64,000 nt of DNA, taken from assembly GCA_020634215.1 (NCBI GenBank), contig JACKCD010000007.1:73035-137034 (forward strand). The letters run 5' to 3'. Shown here in pieces: positions 8,022 through 17,450 of this stretch (position 1 is its first letter; the number at the start of each line of letters is the position of its first letter). Below the pieces are notes generated by a model. The model ran no database searches. It saw only the letters and a program-made list of their open reading frames with translations, and was not told the origin of the DNA. The stretch comes from Ardenticatenaceae bacterium (GTDB lineage: Bacteria > Chloroflexota > Anaerolineae > Promineifilales > Promineifilaceae). The position numbers and the translations under genes were made by a program.

Positions 8022-9334
8022 AACGCGGCAAAGACCTCCTCCAGCGGCATGGGGACGGGCAACTGGGGCAGAGGCAGGTTGTCAATGAGGGTTTGGATGC
8101 GGTTGTCTGGCTGTGGCAGGGGGTGGCTGGGTTCGGCCAGCCAGGTGAGCAGTTGACCGACGTTTTGGCGCACGTCAAAAACGGCCGTTGCTTTTTCGCG
8201 GCCACCGGCTCCCAGCCGCTGCCGGATTTGCGGGTTTTGTAGCAAAATGGCGAGGGCTTCGGCCAGGGCTTGGCTGTCGTTCGGGGGCACCAGTAGCCCA
8301 TTTTGGCCGTGGTCAATGATTTCGGGTACACCGACGAGGTTGGTGGAAACGGCCGTTAATCCCGTTGCCATCGCCTCCAGCAGCACCGTTGGCAGCCCGT
8401 CCCGGTTGCCATCGGCGGCGATGGTGCAGGGGAGGGCAAAGATAGCGGCGCGGCGGTACGCTTGCAGCACCTTGTCCTGCGGCTTGGCTCCCACCAGTTT
8501 GACCTGTTTTTGCAGCCCCAGCCGCTCAATTTGCTGCTTCAATGCGTCTTCTTTTTCCCCCTTGCCAATAATTTCACAGCGAAAATCCAGCCCCCACTGC
8601 CGCAGCAGGGCGCACGCATCAATCAGCACGTCAAACCCCTTCTTTTCCACCAGCCGCCCTACGCCCAAAATGAGGTTGGGCTGGCGCGGGGTGGTGCTGG
8701 GGCGGAAGCGGCTCAGGTCAATGCCGTTGTAGAGGCAGCGCACGTCGGCCGGGGTGTCGCCGAGCAGGGTTTGCAAATGCTGCTGGTTGAACTGGCTGAC
8801 GGTGACGACAAAGCGGGCGGCGGCAATTTTTTGGCAGAGGGAGTCTGGCTGCACGCTGTCATGGAAGATGTCTTTGGCGTGGGCGGTAAAGCTGTAGGGG
8901 AGGCCAATGAGCTGCTGGACGAGGTTGGCAACGCGGGTAGCACTGGTGGCAAAGTGGGCGTGCATTCCGTCTACGGGATGGCGCAGCAAATGTTCGGCGA
9001 TGTAGCCAGCCTGCAAGAAGCGTTTAAGGGCAAAGCTGCTGCCTTTGGCGGCGGTGGCATCGTAGACCTGCTGGTAGCTGGCGGGCTGGCTTTGCCGCAG
9101 GCGGCGGTGGGCTTCGCGGATGCGGTCTGGTTCCATTTCCGGGTTTTGTGGTACATAAATGACGTTGGCTTTGACTTGGGCGAGGTTGGCATGAAAACGG
9201 CCGTCGTCGGGTTTCCGCAGCGAGTAGATGCGAACATCCACGCCGCGCCGCTCCAACTCCAAAATTTCGTTGACGACAAAGGTTTCGGAGAAGCGGGGGT
9301 ACATTTTGAGAATGTAGGCGATTTTTAAGTTCAT
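8018..9334 (-). CDS. GT4 family glycosyltransferase
   Basis: 438 residues from the chosen Met (M-N-L-K-I-A-Y-I-L). GT-B fold features: the N-terminal Y-P-R-F-S-E-T-F-V acceptor-side segment seen in colanic-acid/WcaL-like enzymes, the I-L-G-V-G-R-L-V-E-K-K-G-F-D linker strand (middle), and the donor motif with the E-x7-E pattern near P-T-V-L-L-E-A-M-A-T-G. A start seven codons upstream is possible, but those codons come from repeat F1. It forms an ATGA overlap with the fused glycosyltransferase-kinase gene. Likely role: assembly of an extracellular polysaccharide or glycolipid. Confidence 0.9.
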   Translation of the reverse strand: MNLKIAYILKMYPRFSETFVVNEILELERRGVDVRIYSLRKPDDGRFHANLAQVKANVIYVPQNPEMEPDRIREAHRRLRQSQPASYQQVYDATAAKGSSFALKRFLQAGYIAEHLLRHPVDGMHAHFATSATRVANLVQQLIGLPYSFTAHAKDIFHDSVQPDSLCQKIAAARFVVTVSQFNQQHLQTLLGDTPADVRCLYNGIDLSRFRPSTTPRQPNLILGVGRLVEKKGFDVLIDACALLRQWGLDFRCEIIGKGEKEDALKQQIERLGLQKQVKLVGAKPQDKVLQAYRRAAIFALPCTIAADGNRDGLPTVLLEAMATGLTAVSTNLVGVPEIIDHGQNGLLVPPNDSQALAEALAILLQNPQIRQRLGAGGREKATAVFDVRQNVGQLLTWLAEPSHPLPQPDNRIQTLIDNLPLPQLPVPMPLEEVFAAL

Positions 9335-9349
9335 AAACTTACTTAGCCT

Positions 9350-9440
9350 TGTCATTTCGACGAGTCTTCGAGGAGAAATCTTGTTTCAATGCCGGGAATG
9401 AGATTCCTCACTCCGAAGACTCCGTTCGGAATGACAGTGG
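9350..9440. repeat. Inverted repeat, family F (copy 1)
   Basis: A GTCATTTCGACGAGTCTTCG arm with a complementary arm ending in CGGAATGACA. The right arm lies in the 3' end of the COG4671-like gene and encodes its last residues (S-F-R-T-E-S-S-E) and stop. Confidence 0.8.
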
Positions 9441-10691
9441 ATAGAGGTGATTAGATAGAGGTTGCATTGTGTGGTCGAGCCTATTCACTAAAATTGATTG
9501 CTCGTTGCTGGGCATGGCTGGCTGGGTGAGCAAACGGCCGATTTCGGCACTAACCCGTTTTAGCCCATTGAGCGGGAGGGTGGCGGTGGGGGCGGGGGCG
9601 GCGAGGGCGTGGGTGATGGTGTGGTGCAGGCGAGCGGGGGTGGCTTCGTGGCTGTCCAGGGTGTGGACAAGGCCGCGCTCGGCCAGCAGGGTGGCTCGCA
9701 TTTGCTGTTCGGCGCGGACACGGCTGCGGGGGATGAGCAGGGCGCGTTTGCCCAGCGACAAAATTTCGCAGACGGTGTTGTAGCCCGCCATGCTGACGAC
9801 TAAATCGGCGGCGGCAAGGTAGCTCATCAGGTCGGGCGTGAATTCGCGCAGGGTCAAATTGGGCAAGGATGCGGCTTGCTGTAGCAGCTTACGCTTGCTT
9901 TGCGCCATCAGCGGGCCGGTGACGACAAGGGAATGGTAGGGAACGGCATGGGTGCGGAGCATGTCGAGGTATTGCTGGATGATGCTGTAGCCATCGCCGC
10001 CGCCGCCAACGGTGAGAACAACCAGCGGCTGCCCGTTGCTGAGGCCGAGTTCGCGGTGGACGCGAGCGGGGTCGGTGCGAGAGTGCGGCCGGCCGAGATA
10101 GCCACAGGGGGTGAGTTTGGAAACGGCCGTTTCTGGTAGCCAGTACGCCGTCGCCGGGTCAAAAATATCCGGTTCGCCATAGAGCAAAATCCGGTCGTAC
10201 ACCTCTTCCAGCAGCGGGTAGATGCCGCCTGCCGCCCATTCCGCCTGTGTCTTGGCCGGGGAATCTTCAATGTCGCGCATCCCCAGGACAATTTTGGTTT
10301 GGGGCGACCACGTTTTGAGGTGGCGCAGCGTGGGCAGCAGCTCGCCGTGAACCCCGGCGGCTGATTTGTCTACCAGCAGCAGGTCGGGGCGAAACGCTTG
10401 GGCGGCCTGCAAAATCATCTGCTCACGCCAGCTAATGGTTTGGCGCAGGGTCAGCGGCAGGGTGCGGGCTTTATACGCCCCGCTGGAGCGTTTGCTGAGG
10501 GCGGGGAGCTTGATCATGTCCAGCCGGGGGGGAAGTTGGAACGCTCCGGCGACCATTGAGCCGGTGAGCAAAAGTTGGTGGCTGTGGGAGATGTCTTGGG
10601 CGATTTGCCCGGCGATGGAGAGGCTGCGGCGCAAATGTCCCAGGCCGTAGGTATCGTGTGAGTAGAGTAAAATACGAATCTTAGCTGCCAT
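9408..10691 (-). CDS. Predicted GT-B glycosyltransferase (COG4671-like, MurG-related)
   Basis: 427 residues from the Met of M-A-A-K-I-R-I-L-L-Y, which has AAAGGA about 8 nt upstream. The N terminus has the S-H-D-T-Y-G-L-G-H-L-R-R motif with the Gly/His loop typical of MurG and UDP-glycosyltransferase-like proteins. The second Rossmann domain carries V-L-T-V-G-G-G-G-D-G, followed by the M-A-G-Y-N-T-V-C-E donor-binding motif and R-A-L-L-I-P-R. It probably belongs to the same glycan cluster as the two GT4 genes downstream. The C-terminal residues come from repeat F1, so the original end was probably a little earlier. Confidence 0.85.
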   Translation of the reverse strand: MAAKIRILLYSHDTYGLGHLRRSLSIAGQIAQDISHSHQLLLTGSMVAGAFQLPPRLDMIKLPALSKRSSGAYKARTLPLTLRQTISWREQMILQAAQAFRPDLLLVDKSAAGVHGELLPTLRHLKTWSPQTKIVLGMRDIEDSPAKTQAEWAAGGIYPLLEEVYDRILLYGEPDIFDPATAYWLPETAVSKLTPCGYLGRPHSRTDPARVHRELGLSNGQPLVVLTVGGGGDGYSIIQQYLDMLRTHAVPYHSLVVTGPLMAQSKRKLLQQAASLPNLTLREFTPDLMSYLAAADLVVSMAGYNTVCEILSLGKRALLIPRSRVRAEQQMRATLLAERGLVHTLDSHEATPARLHHTITHALAAPAPTATLPLNGLKRVSAEIGRLLTQPAMPSNEQSILVNRLDHTMQPLSNHLYPLSFRTESSE

Positions 10692-10776
10692 TATTGTTTC
10701 CTTTGCTAGTAAGTGACGGTTGGGCAAAAAAAGTAACGGCCAATTGTTGGTTTGGGAAATGGGTGTGGGCGACACC

Positions 10777-11436
10777 TTATCTAAATTCATCTTCCGTCAG
10801 GCCATGTTTTTGTGCCAGCAGTGCAGCCTCCACGCGGCTACGCACCTGGAGCTTTTGCAAAATGTTGGTCATGTAATGTTTGATTGTCTTTTCCGCCAGA
10901 AAAAGCTGACCGCCAATTTCGCGGTTGGTTAGTCCATCGGCCAGCAGAGTCAGGATTTGCCGCTCCCGTTCGGTCAGTTCGCTAAACGGGTCTTTGGGGG
11001 TGACGGGGCTATGGGTCATTTCAAAGAGAATGCCGCCAGCAAGTTGGGCAGATATGTAAACATCGCCATCGGCGACGGTGCGGACGGCGGTGGCGAGTTC
11101 GCGGGCGGAAACGCCCTTGAGAACATACCCTTTGGCTCCGGCTTTGAGGGCGTTGAGCAGGTTGTCCTGGTCTTCGGAGACGGTGAGCATGATGATGCGG
11201 ACGATGGGAAAAGTGGCGGCGATGCGCTGGGCAGCGGCAATGCCCCCTTCGCCGGGCATGGTGATGTCAAGCAGGAGGATGTCGGGCAGATGTTCGGCGG
11301 CCAGGGTGTAGGCTTCTTCGCCGCTGCTGGCTTCGGCGATGACGGTGAAGTTGGGCTGGCGGCTGAGGGAGGCGACCACGCCAGCGCGGAAGAGGGGGTG
11401 GTCATCGGCAACGAGAATGCGAATGGGGTTGGGCAT
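10777..11436 (-). CDS. NarL/FixJ-family response regulator
   Basis: 219 residues. Receiver domain (about 5-122) with acidic pocket D11-D12, phosphoacceptor D57, T85 and K107. A LuxR-type helix-turn-helix follows at about 152-208 (L-T-E-R-E-R-Q-I-L-T-L-L-A-D-G-L-T-N-R-E-I). All residues needed for phosphorylation are present. The histidine kinase gene lies 114 nt upstream in the same direction, separated by repeat B3, so the two form a two-component pair. Targets are unknown; the glycosyltransferase gene follows downstream. Confidence 0.95.
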   Translation of the reverse strand: MPNPIRILVADDHPLFRAGVVASLSRQPNFTVIAEASSGEEAYTLAAEHLPDILLLDITMPGEGGIAAAQRIAATFPIVRIIMLTVSEDQDNLLNALKAGAKGYVLKGVSARELATAVRTVADGDVYISAQLAGGILFEMTHSPVTPKDPFSELTERERQILTLLADGLTNREIGGQLFLAEKTIKHYMTNILQKLQVRSRVEAALLAQKHGLTEDEFR

Positions 11437-11467
11437 GGGGGGTGTTCCTTGGAAATAGCCTGATAAA

Positions 11468-11540
11468 TCGGAGATTGGAGATTAGAGATTAGGGATTGTG
11501 AACCTTCACAAATCGCCAATCTCCAATCTCTAATCTCTGT
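11468..11540. repeat. Intergenic inverted repeat, family B (copy 3)
   Basis: GGAGATTGGAGATTAGAGAT-like tandem units face their complements across a short loop, between the kinase and regulator genes. Confidence 0.88.
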
Positions 11541-11550
11541 TGATGATCGG

Positions 11551-12948
11551 TCATCCAAAATCCTCTTGGGTGTCCAGGGGGAGGGTGGCGTGGATGGTGG
11601 TGCCCTGGTTGGGGGCGGTGTGGATGTCAAATTGACCGCCAAGCAGTTCGACCCGCTCGCGCATTCCGATGAGGCCAAGCTGGGTGGGCGGGGCATCGGT
11701 TGGCTTTGGGGGCGGCAGCCCCGGCCCGGCATCGGAGATGGTGACGTGGAGGGTGGTGGGATCGGCGGTGATGCGGACGGTTTGGGCTTTGCCCTGGGCG
11801 TGGCGATAGCTGTTGCTGAGGGCTTCTTTGAGCAGGCGGTAGAGGGTGATTTTGACAGGGAAGGGGGCGTCGGTGGGGAGATTATGAAGTTCGGTGGTGA
11901 CGGACGTGCTGGTTTTGTGTTCGTGGTCGTGGATGGCGCGTTGGATGGTTTTGTGAAGGGTAGCGGTTTGGATTTCGGGCAGCCGCAGCCCGGCGGAGAT
12001 GATACGCAGCTCGCGCAGGGCAGATTCGACGGCAAGGTGGACGGTGTGGAGGTCTTGTTGGGTGTCGGCAGGCAGGGCGGAACCCAGCTCTTCGGCCAGC
12101 GGCTCTAGGCGCAGGAGGGCGAGGGCGAGGTCTTGGGCGGGACCGTCGTGGAGGTCGGCGGAGATGCGGCGCAGGTATTGTTCGTTGAGGGCGGTGGTGC
12201 GGGCGGCGGCGCGGCGGACGCGGCTGTGAAGCTGTTTGTTTTGGGTGAGGAGGGTTTGGAGCTGGGTGACGTTATGTTGCAGGGTGGCTTGCTGGGTGGC
12301 GATGGTGTTGCTGGCGCGTTGGACGAGGCTGGCGAGGAGGAGGTAAACGGCCGTTAATACTCCCCCCACCGCTAACCAGCTTTGAATTTGGGCGGCGCGA
12401 ATAACGGCCGTTAATTCATTCGTCGTCTGGTAAAACTCCGCCACGGCAATGATCTGGTCGCTGCCCTGCTGGCGAATCGGGGCATAGGTTTCAATCAGCG
12501 TTTCCCAACGCTGCCGCTCAAAAACCTGTTCGGGGTCGTCTAAATGGCTAATCTCGGAGGTGACGTTCCCTTGCAGTGCCTGCGCCAAGCCACCCTGAAT
12601 GGCAAACTGCTGCCCGACAAGTTCGGGGGTAGGGCTGTAGAGAATGGTGCCATTGCGTGCCCATACTTTGAAGGAAACGATTTGCTGGCCGAGTGGGGTG
12701 GTGTCGAGCAGCGTTTGCAGGCTGTCGAGGTCGGTGGGAGCAAGTTCTTGGCGGGTAGCGAGGGGCTGGAGATAGGGGGAAAGGTGGCTGTCTACGTAGA
12801 GGGCGGTGATGGCGGCGGTGCGGTTGGTAACGGCCGTTTCTATCTGCCGACTGACCCAAAAACCAATCGCAACCAACCCGCCCAGCATCACCAGGAGGCT
12901 CACGAGCATATATTGTTTTGCCAACGACAACCGCGAAAATGCCGACAT
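11551..12948 (-). CDS. NarL-type sensor histidine kinase (HisKA_3)
   Basis: 465 residues. Transmembrane helices at about 13-32 and 190-210 bracket an extracellular sensing region of about 155 residues (Cache/PAS-like by position; not identifiable by motif). A coiled-coil leads to the dimerisation domain with phosphoacceptor H267 in D-L-H-D-G-P-A-Q-D. The ATPase domain has the N box (E-A-L-S-N-S-Y-R-H-A), G1 box (D-A-G-P-G-L) and G2 region (G-L-I-G-M-R-E-R). It is the partner of the downstream NarL-type regulator. The ligand is unknown. Confidence 0.93.
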   Translation of the reverse strand: MSAFSRLSLAKQYMLVSLLVMLGGLVAIGFWVSRQIETAVTNRTAAITALYVDSHLSPYLQPLATRQELAPTDLDSLQTLLDTTPLGQQIVSFKVWARNGTILYSPTPELVGQQFAIQGGLAQALQGNVTSEISHLDDPEQVFERQRWETLIETYAPIRQQGSDQIIAVAEFYQTTNELTAVIRAAQIQSWLAVGGVLTAVYLLLASLVQRASNTIATQQATLQHNVTQLQTLLTQNKQLHSRVRRAAARTTALNEQYLRRISADLHDGPAQDLALALLRLEPLAEELGSALPADTQQDLHTVHLAVESALRELRIISAGLRLPEIQTATLHKTIQRAIHDHEHKTSTSVTTELHNLPTDAPFPVKITLYRLLKEALSNSYRHAQGKAQTVRITADPTTLHVTISDAGPGLPPPKPTDAPPTQLGLIGMRERVELLGGQFDIHTAPNQGTTIHATLPLDTQEDFG

Positions 12949-13021
12949 AAATCATCCCTCTGCCTATGATGTTGCCAGTATAACAACTTAGACCAAGGGA
13001 CAACATGGGCGAAGGTCGGAA

Positions 13022-13046
13022 AATAGGACGCAGATTTTCCTGATTT
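13022..13046. repeat. Family A repeat, single arm
   Basis: Only the left arm (AATAGGACGCAGATTTTCCT) is present, next to the end of the monooxygenase gene. It is a degraded or solo copy. Confidence 0.6.
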
Positions 13047-13054
13047 GACCGATG

Positions 13055-14503
13055 TTATGAAAACAGCATGGTGCCGTCGGCCACGCCGCTGTAGCCGAGG
13101 TAAAAGAGGTCAATGAGGTAGTTTTGGTAAACACGCCACGGCCGTTTTTCGCTTTGGCGCGGCATTCGGTCGAGTGCCCGCCGGATGTAGCCCGATTCTA
13201 GATCAATGGCGGGGCTGGTGGCCGGTGGCAGCGCAGCAAGTTTGGGGGTGCATTGGCTGTAGCCGTGGCGATCCATGTGGTTGAGCAAGCGGCAAACGTA
13301 GCCGATGATGAGTTCGCATTTGAGCGTCCAGGAGGCGTTGGTGTAGCCAAAGACGGTGGCAAGGTTGGGGACGTTGCTATACATCATGCCTTTGTAGGTG
13401 ATGAGTTCGCTGAGCGTGACGGGGTTGCCATCTGCCGAAAGCTGTAGGCCACCCATGAGCTTGACCTTTAGCCCGGTGGCGGTGATGATGAGGTCGGCTG
13501 GAAGGTGGTCGCCGGAGCGAAGCTGGATGCCGCTGGGGGTGAAGCGTTCGATTTCGTCGGTGACGATGGAGGCTTTGCCGCTGTTGATCGCTTTGAACAG
13601 GTCGGAGTCGGGGATGAGGCAGACGCGCTGATCCCAGGGATTGTAGCGGGGGGAAAGGTGGGTGGCGACATCGTAATCGGGGCCGAGTTCGTCTTGGGCG
13701 GCTTTGAGGATGGTTTCTTTGGTGGCGGCGGGGAAGCGGCGGGCGAGAAAGAAGTAGTAAATGCCCTGGAGAATGAATTTCCAGCGGGCGAGCCAGTGGG
13801 CGAGGCTGGCAGGAAGGGTTCGGTGAAGTTTGTTGGCAAAAGCGTCTTCGCTGGGACCGGGGACGATGTAGGTGGGGGAGCGTTGGAGCATGGTGATATG
13901 GCTGACCTGCTCGGCCATGGCGGGGACGAGGGTAACGGCCGTTGCGCCGCTGCCAATGACGACGACCCGTTTGCCGGTATAGTCGAGGTCTTGCGGCCAA
14001 TGTTGGGGGTGGACAAAACGGCCGTTAAATTCCTCCATCCCCTCCCAACTGGGCGCGTGTCCCTGGTCATAGTCGTAGTAGCCGCTGCACAGCAGCAGGA
14101 AGTTGCAGGTAAAGTCTACCGGCTCTTTGTCTGCACCACGCTCGGCGGTGACGTGCCACTGGGCGGTGGCCGATGACCAACTGGCGGCGGTGACGTGGTG
14201 GTGGAAGCGGATGTGCTGGTTTATGTGGTGAGAAACGGCCGTTTCCCGCACATAGTCCAAAATCGCCGGCCCGTCGGCAATCGCCTTCGGGTTTTGCCAG
14301 GGGTGAAAGCTGTAGCCCAGCGTGTACATATCCGAATCGGAGCGCACGCCAGGGTAGCGGAACAAATCCCACGTGCCGCCAATCGCCCCCCGGCTTTCCA
14401 AAATGGCATAGCTTTTGCCGGGGCATTGGGTCTGTAAGTAACAGCCCGCGCAAACCCCAGACAGCCCGGCTCCAACCACGAGCACGTCAAAATGTTCATT
14501 CAT
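13055..14503 (-). CDS. Flavin-containing monooxygenase, Baeyer-Villiger type
   Basis: 482 residues. FAD-binding GAGLSG at 11-16, followed by E-S-R-G-A-I-G-G-T-W and the R-Y-P-G-V-R-S-D-S-D segment typical of class B monooxygenases. The Baeyer-Villiger fingerprint FxGxxxHxxxWP is present at 159-170 (F-N-G-R-F-V-H-P-Q-H-W-P), and the NADPH-binding GSGATA at 184-189. The enzyme should insert oxygen into ketones or oxidise soft heteroatoms using O2 and NADPH; the substrate is not predictable. An O2-using enzyme argues that the host meets oxygen at times. It is separated from the upstream isocitrate dehydrogenase gene by hairpin E1. Confidence 0.93.
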   Translation of the reverse strand: MNEHFDVLVVGAGLSGVCAGCYLQTQCPGKSYAILESRGAIGGTWDLFRYPGVRSDSDMYTLGYSFHPWQNPKAIADGPAILDYVRETAVSHHINQHIRFHHHVTAASWSSATAQWHVTAERGADKEPVDFTCNFLLLCSGYYDYDQGHAPSWEGMEEFNGRFVHPQHWPQDLDYTGKRVVVIGSGATAVTLVPAMAEQVSHITMLQRSPTYIVPGPSEDAFANKLHRTLPASLAHWLARWKFILQGIYYFFLARRFPAATKETILKAAQDELGPDYDVATHLSPRYNPWDQRVCLIPDSDLFKAINSGKASIVTDEIERFTPSGIQLRSGDHLPADLIITATGLKVKLMGGLQLSADGNPVTLSELITYKGMMYSNVPNLATVFGYTNASWTLKCELIIGYVCRLLNHMDRHGYSQCTPKLAALPPATSPAIDLESGYIRRALDRMPRQSEKRPWRVYQNYLIDLFYLGYSGVADGTMLFS

Positions 14504-14516
14504 GGTTTAATTTTTC

Positions 14517-14592
14517 ACCACAGAGAGCGCAAAGGGCGCAGAGATAAAGAAGGAAAAAACTCTGCGCTCTTTGCGCCCTCTGCGGTTCAAGT
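14517..14592. repeat. Intergenic inverted repeat, family E (copy 1)
   Basis: The left arm AGAGAGCGCAAAGGGCGCAG and right arm CTCTGCGCTCTTTGCGCCCT flank an A-rich loop. It lies immediately after the isocitrate dehydrogenase gene and may act as its terminator. Confidence 0.85.
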
Positions 14593-14599
14593 GCTTCTA

Positions 14600-16828
14600 T
14601 TAGGCCGCCGACAGAATGGCGTTAAAGGTAGCGCTGGGGCGCATGGCAGCGGTTGTTTTGGCCGGGTCGGGGTGGAAATAACCGCCGATGTCCACTGGAT
14701 TTCCCTGCGCGGCATCCAATTCGGCCAAAATTTGCGCTTCGTTGGCCGCAAGCTGGGCGGCGACGGGAGCAAATTTGGCCTGTAGCTCTGCATCCTTGTC
14801 CTGCGCCGCCAACGCCTGCGCCCAGTACATTGCCAAATAAAAGTGGCTGCCCCGGTTGTCAAGCTGGTGAACCCGCCGCAGCGGTGATTTGTTGTTGGCG
14901 AGAACCTGTCCCGTGGCGTCGTTGAGCGCGTCGGCCAAAATGATAGCCCGGTTATTACCGCTTTTGCCGCCCAAATCTTCTAGCGAGACGGCCAGTGCCA
15001 AAAATTCGCCCAGCGAATCCCAGCGCAAATGTCCTTCGCTGACAAACTGTTGGACGTGTTTGGGGGCGGAACCGCCTGCGCCCGTTTCAAACAGCCCACC
15101 GCCCGCCAGCAGCGGCACAATGGAGAGCATCTTGGCGCTGGTACCCAGCTCCAAAATGGGGAAAAGGTCTGTGAGGTAGTCGCGCAGGACGTTGCCGGTG
15201 ACGGAAATGGTGTCTTGACCCGCCTTGGCGCGTTCGCAAGTGTAGCGCATGGCGGCTACGGGGGACATGATTTGGATTTCTAGGCCGTCGGTGTTGTGGT
15301 TGGGCAGATAGGCGTTGATCTTTTGCATAAGCTGGGCATCATGGGCGCGGTTTTCATCGAGCCAGAAGATGGCGGGGGAGCCGGTGGCGCGGGCGCGGTT
15401 GACGGCCAGCTTGACCCAATCCTGAATGGGGGCATCCTTAGTTTGGCACATGCGCCAAATGTCGCCCTGCTCAACGGCGTGGGAAAGCAGCACCTGGCCG
15501 CTGTCGTCCACCACGCGCACGGTGCCGTCGGTGGGGATTTCAAACGTTTTGTCGTGGGAGCCGTATTCTTCGGCTTTTTGCGCCATTAGCCCGACGTTGG
15601 AGACGTTGCCCATCGTGGTGACGTCAAAAGCCCCGTTTTCCTGACAAAAGCGGATGATTTCCTGGTACATGGTAGCGTAACAGCGGTCGGGGATCATGGC
15701 CTTCATGTCGTGGAGCTTACCATCTGGCCCCCACATTTGGCCGGAGGAGCGGATGGCGGCGGCCATGGAAGCGTCAATGATGACATCGCTGGGGACGTGG
15801 AGGTTGGTGATCCCTTTGTCGGAGTCTACCATTGCCAGCGGGGGGCGGTTTTGGTAGCAGGCGGCAATGTCGGCTTCAATTTCGATACGCTGCATGTCGG
15901 GCAGGCTCTGAATTTTGGCGTACACGTCGCCGAGGCCGTTGTTGGGGTTGACGCCGATTTCCTCGAAAAGAGCGGCGTGTTTGTTGAATACGTCCTGGTA
16001 GTAGACGGTGACGGCGTGGCCGAAGAGGATGGGGTCGGAGACTTTCATCATGGTGGCTTTGACGTGGAGAGAAAGCAGCACCCCTTTTTCTTTGGCATCG
16101 GCGATTTGGGCAGCGTAGAAGGCACGCAAGGCGTTGCGGTTCATGGTGGAAGCATCGAGGAGTTCGCCGGGAATGACCGACGTTTTTTCCTTCAACACCT
16201 GCACCTTCCCCACCCCGTCCACCAGTTCAATCCGCACGTTGCCCGCTGTGGCAACTTCAACCGACTTTTCGCTGCCGTAAAAGTCGCCGTCGTCCATGTG
16301 GGACACGTGGGATTGGGAGTCGGCACGCCAGGCACCCATGGAATGGGGGTTGTTTTTGGCGTATTGCTTCACCGGGGCGGCCACACGCCGGTCGGAGTTG
16401 CCTTCGCGCAGCACGGGGTTGACGGCGCTGCCCAGCACCTTGGCGTACTGGGCTTTGATCGCCTTTTGCGCATCGGTTTCGGCTTCGGCGGGGTAGTCGG
16501 GGACGTTGTAGCCGTGGCTTTGCAGTTCGGCAATAGCGGCCGTTAGCTGGGGGATGGAGGCGCTGATGTTGGGCAGCTTGATGATGTTGGCGGCCGGCGT
16601 TTTTGCCAGTTCGCCCAGTTCGGTGAGGGCGTCGGGCTGGCGCTGGGCGGCGGTGAGGTTTTCGGGGAAGTTGGCGATGATGCGGCCGGCCAGCGAGATG
16701 TCGCTGAGTTCGACGACGACATCGGCGGCTTGGGTAAAGGTTTCGATGATGGGCAGCAGCGAATGGGTTGCCAGGGCTGGTGCTTCATCGGTATAGGTGT
16801 AAATAATTTTTGCGTTTTGGTTGCTCAT
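14600..16828 (-). CDS. icd: Isocitrate dehydrogenase (NADP+), monomeric type
   Basis: 742 residues, the usual length of the monomeric class (about 740). It oxidatively decarboxylates isocitrate to 2-oxoglutarate with NADP+ in the TCA cycle. Family hallmarks include the opening A-K-I-I-Y-T-Y-T-D-E-A-P-A-L-A-T, the L-R-E-G-N-S-D-R-R-V substrate loop (near 140), N-P-H-S-M-G-A-W following it, and the C-terminal T-G-A-G-G-S-A-P-K-H-V-Q-Q-F region. It is intact and has no perfect AACGGCCGTT copy, unlike most neighbours. It stands alone, with repeats on both sides. Confidence 0.97.
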   Translation of the reverse strand: MSNQNAKIIYTYTDEAPALATHSLLPIIETFTQAADVVVELSDISLAGRIIANFPENLTAAQRQPDALTELGELAKTPAANIIKLPNISASIPQLTAAIAELQSHGYNVPDYPAEAETDAQKAIKAQYAKVLGSAVNPVLREGNSDRRVAAPVKQYAKNNPHSMGAWRADSQSHVSHMDDGDFYGSEKSVEVATAGNVRIELVDGVGKVQVLKEKTSVIPGELLDASTMNRNALRAFYAAQIADAKEKGVLLSLHVKATMMKVSDPILFGHAVTVYYQDVFNKHAALFEEIGVNPNNGLGDVYAKIQSLPDMQRIEIEADIAACYQNRPPLAMVDSDKGITNLHVPSDVIIDASMAAAIRSSGQMWGPDGKLHDMKAMIPDRCYATMYQEIIRFCQENGAFDVTTMGNVSNVGLMAQKAEEYGSHDKTFEIPTDGTVRVVDDSGQVLLSHAVEQGDIWRMCQTKDAPIQDWVKLAVNRARATGSPAIFWLDENRAHDAQLMQKINAYLPNHNTDGLEIQIMSPVAAMRYTCERAKAGQDTISVTGNVLRDYLTDLFPILELGTSAKMLSIVPLLAGGGLFETGAGGSAPKHVQQFVSEGHLRWDSLGEFLALAVSLEDLGGKSGNNRAIILADALNDATGQVLANNKSPLRRVHQLDNRGSHFYLAMYWAQALAAQDKDAELQAKFAPVAAQLAANEAQILAELDAAQGNPVDIGGYFHPDPAKTTAAMRPSATFNAILSAA

Positions 16829-16867
16829 TTGTCTTCCTAAGATAATGTTGGATTGGACTATTCAGGT

Positions 16868-16965
16868 GTCATGCCCCCACTTTTGTGAGGGCAGGCTGCG
16901 CGAAAGCGGGTATCCATCTTTAGCCGAGGCATGGGTTCCCGCTTTCGCGGGAATGACAAGCCTTT
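16868..16965. repeat. Inverted repeat, family K, in a 622-bp gene-free stretch
   Basis: The arms are GTCATGCCCCCAC...GCGCGAAAGCGGG and CCCGCTTTCGCGGGAATGAC. It opens the gene-free stretch 16829-17450, which otherwise holds family F copy 2 and unassigned sequence; no RNA gene or open frame with credible features was found there. Confidence 0.75.
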
Positions 16966-17117
16966 TCGCAGCCTGAAATGTTCGTGTTCAGTCGGGATAT
17001 AAAGTATAGCAGGAAGTAGGCGGATGGGACAGGTGATTGTTTTCCCGGGTGTATTTCAGTTTGGGGGCAACTTAACAAGTTTGACCTACTCTTTAACTGC
17101 GTAGGTGGGAAATCCAG

Positions 17118-17226
17118 TGTCATTTCGAGGTCCTCCGAGAAATCCCGTTCTCATAGCCGCCATTTGAGCAGGATTTCTCCTCGAAGACATGAGCCTGCCC
17201 TGAGGCTGCCGAAGGGTCGAAATGAC
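17118..17226. repeat. Inverted repeat, family F (copy 2)
   Basis: GTCATTTCGAGGTCCTCCGA at the left is matched by TCCTCGAAGAC...GGGTCGAAATGAC at the right. The same family occurs at 9350, 45187 and 54312. Confidence 0.85.
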
Positions 17227-17450
17227 AATTCTTGGCTGAGAAATTGGCTTGCGGAGAGGTGAGTTTATTAATGCCCCGAAACTGAAATGCTCCCGTTTTC
17301 CCAGCAGGGTAGAGGGCGAGCGGGCGCGGGTTGGTGCGGGGTAAACAGATGGCGAGGTCTCTACGCCGTCTCGCCCTTGTGGCACCCGCCCACGCCAATT
17401 TGGGGTCACAAACGACCGGGGTCAGCCGCGCTGCCGGGGTGAAACCAGGT

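Noticed and set aside
16829..17450. Possible RNA gene in the 622-bp gap
   Set aside because: Only repeat families K and F were recognisable; no tRNA cloverleaf or rRNA-like sequence was seen by eye.
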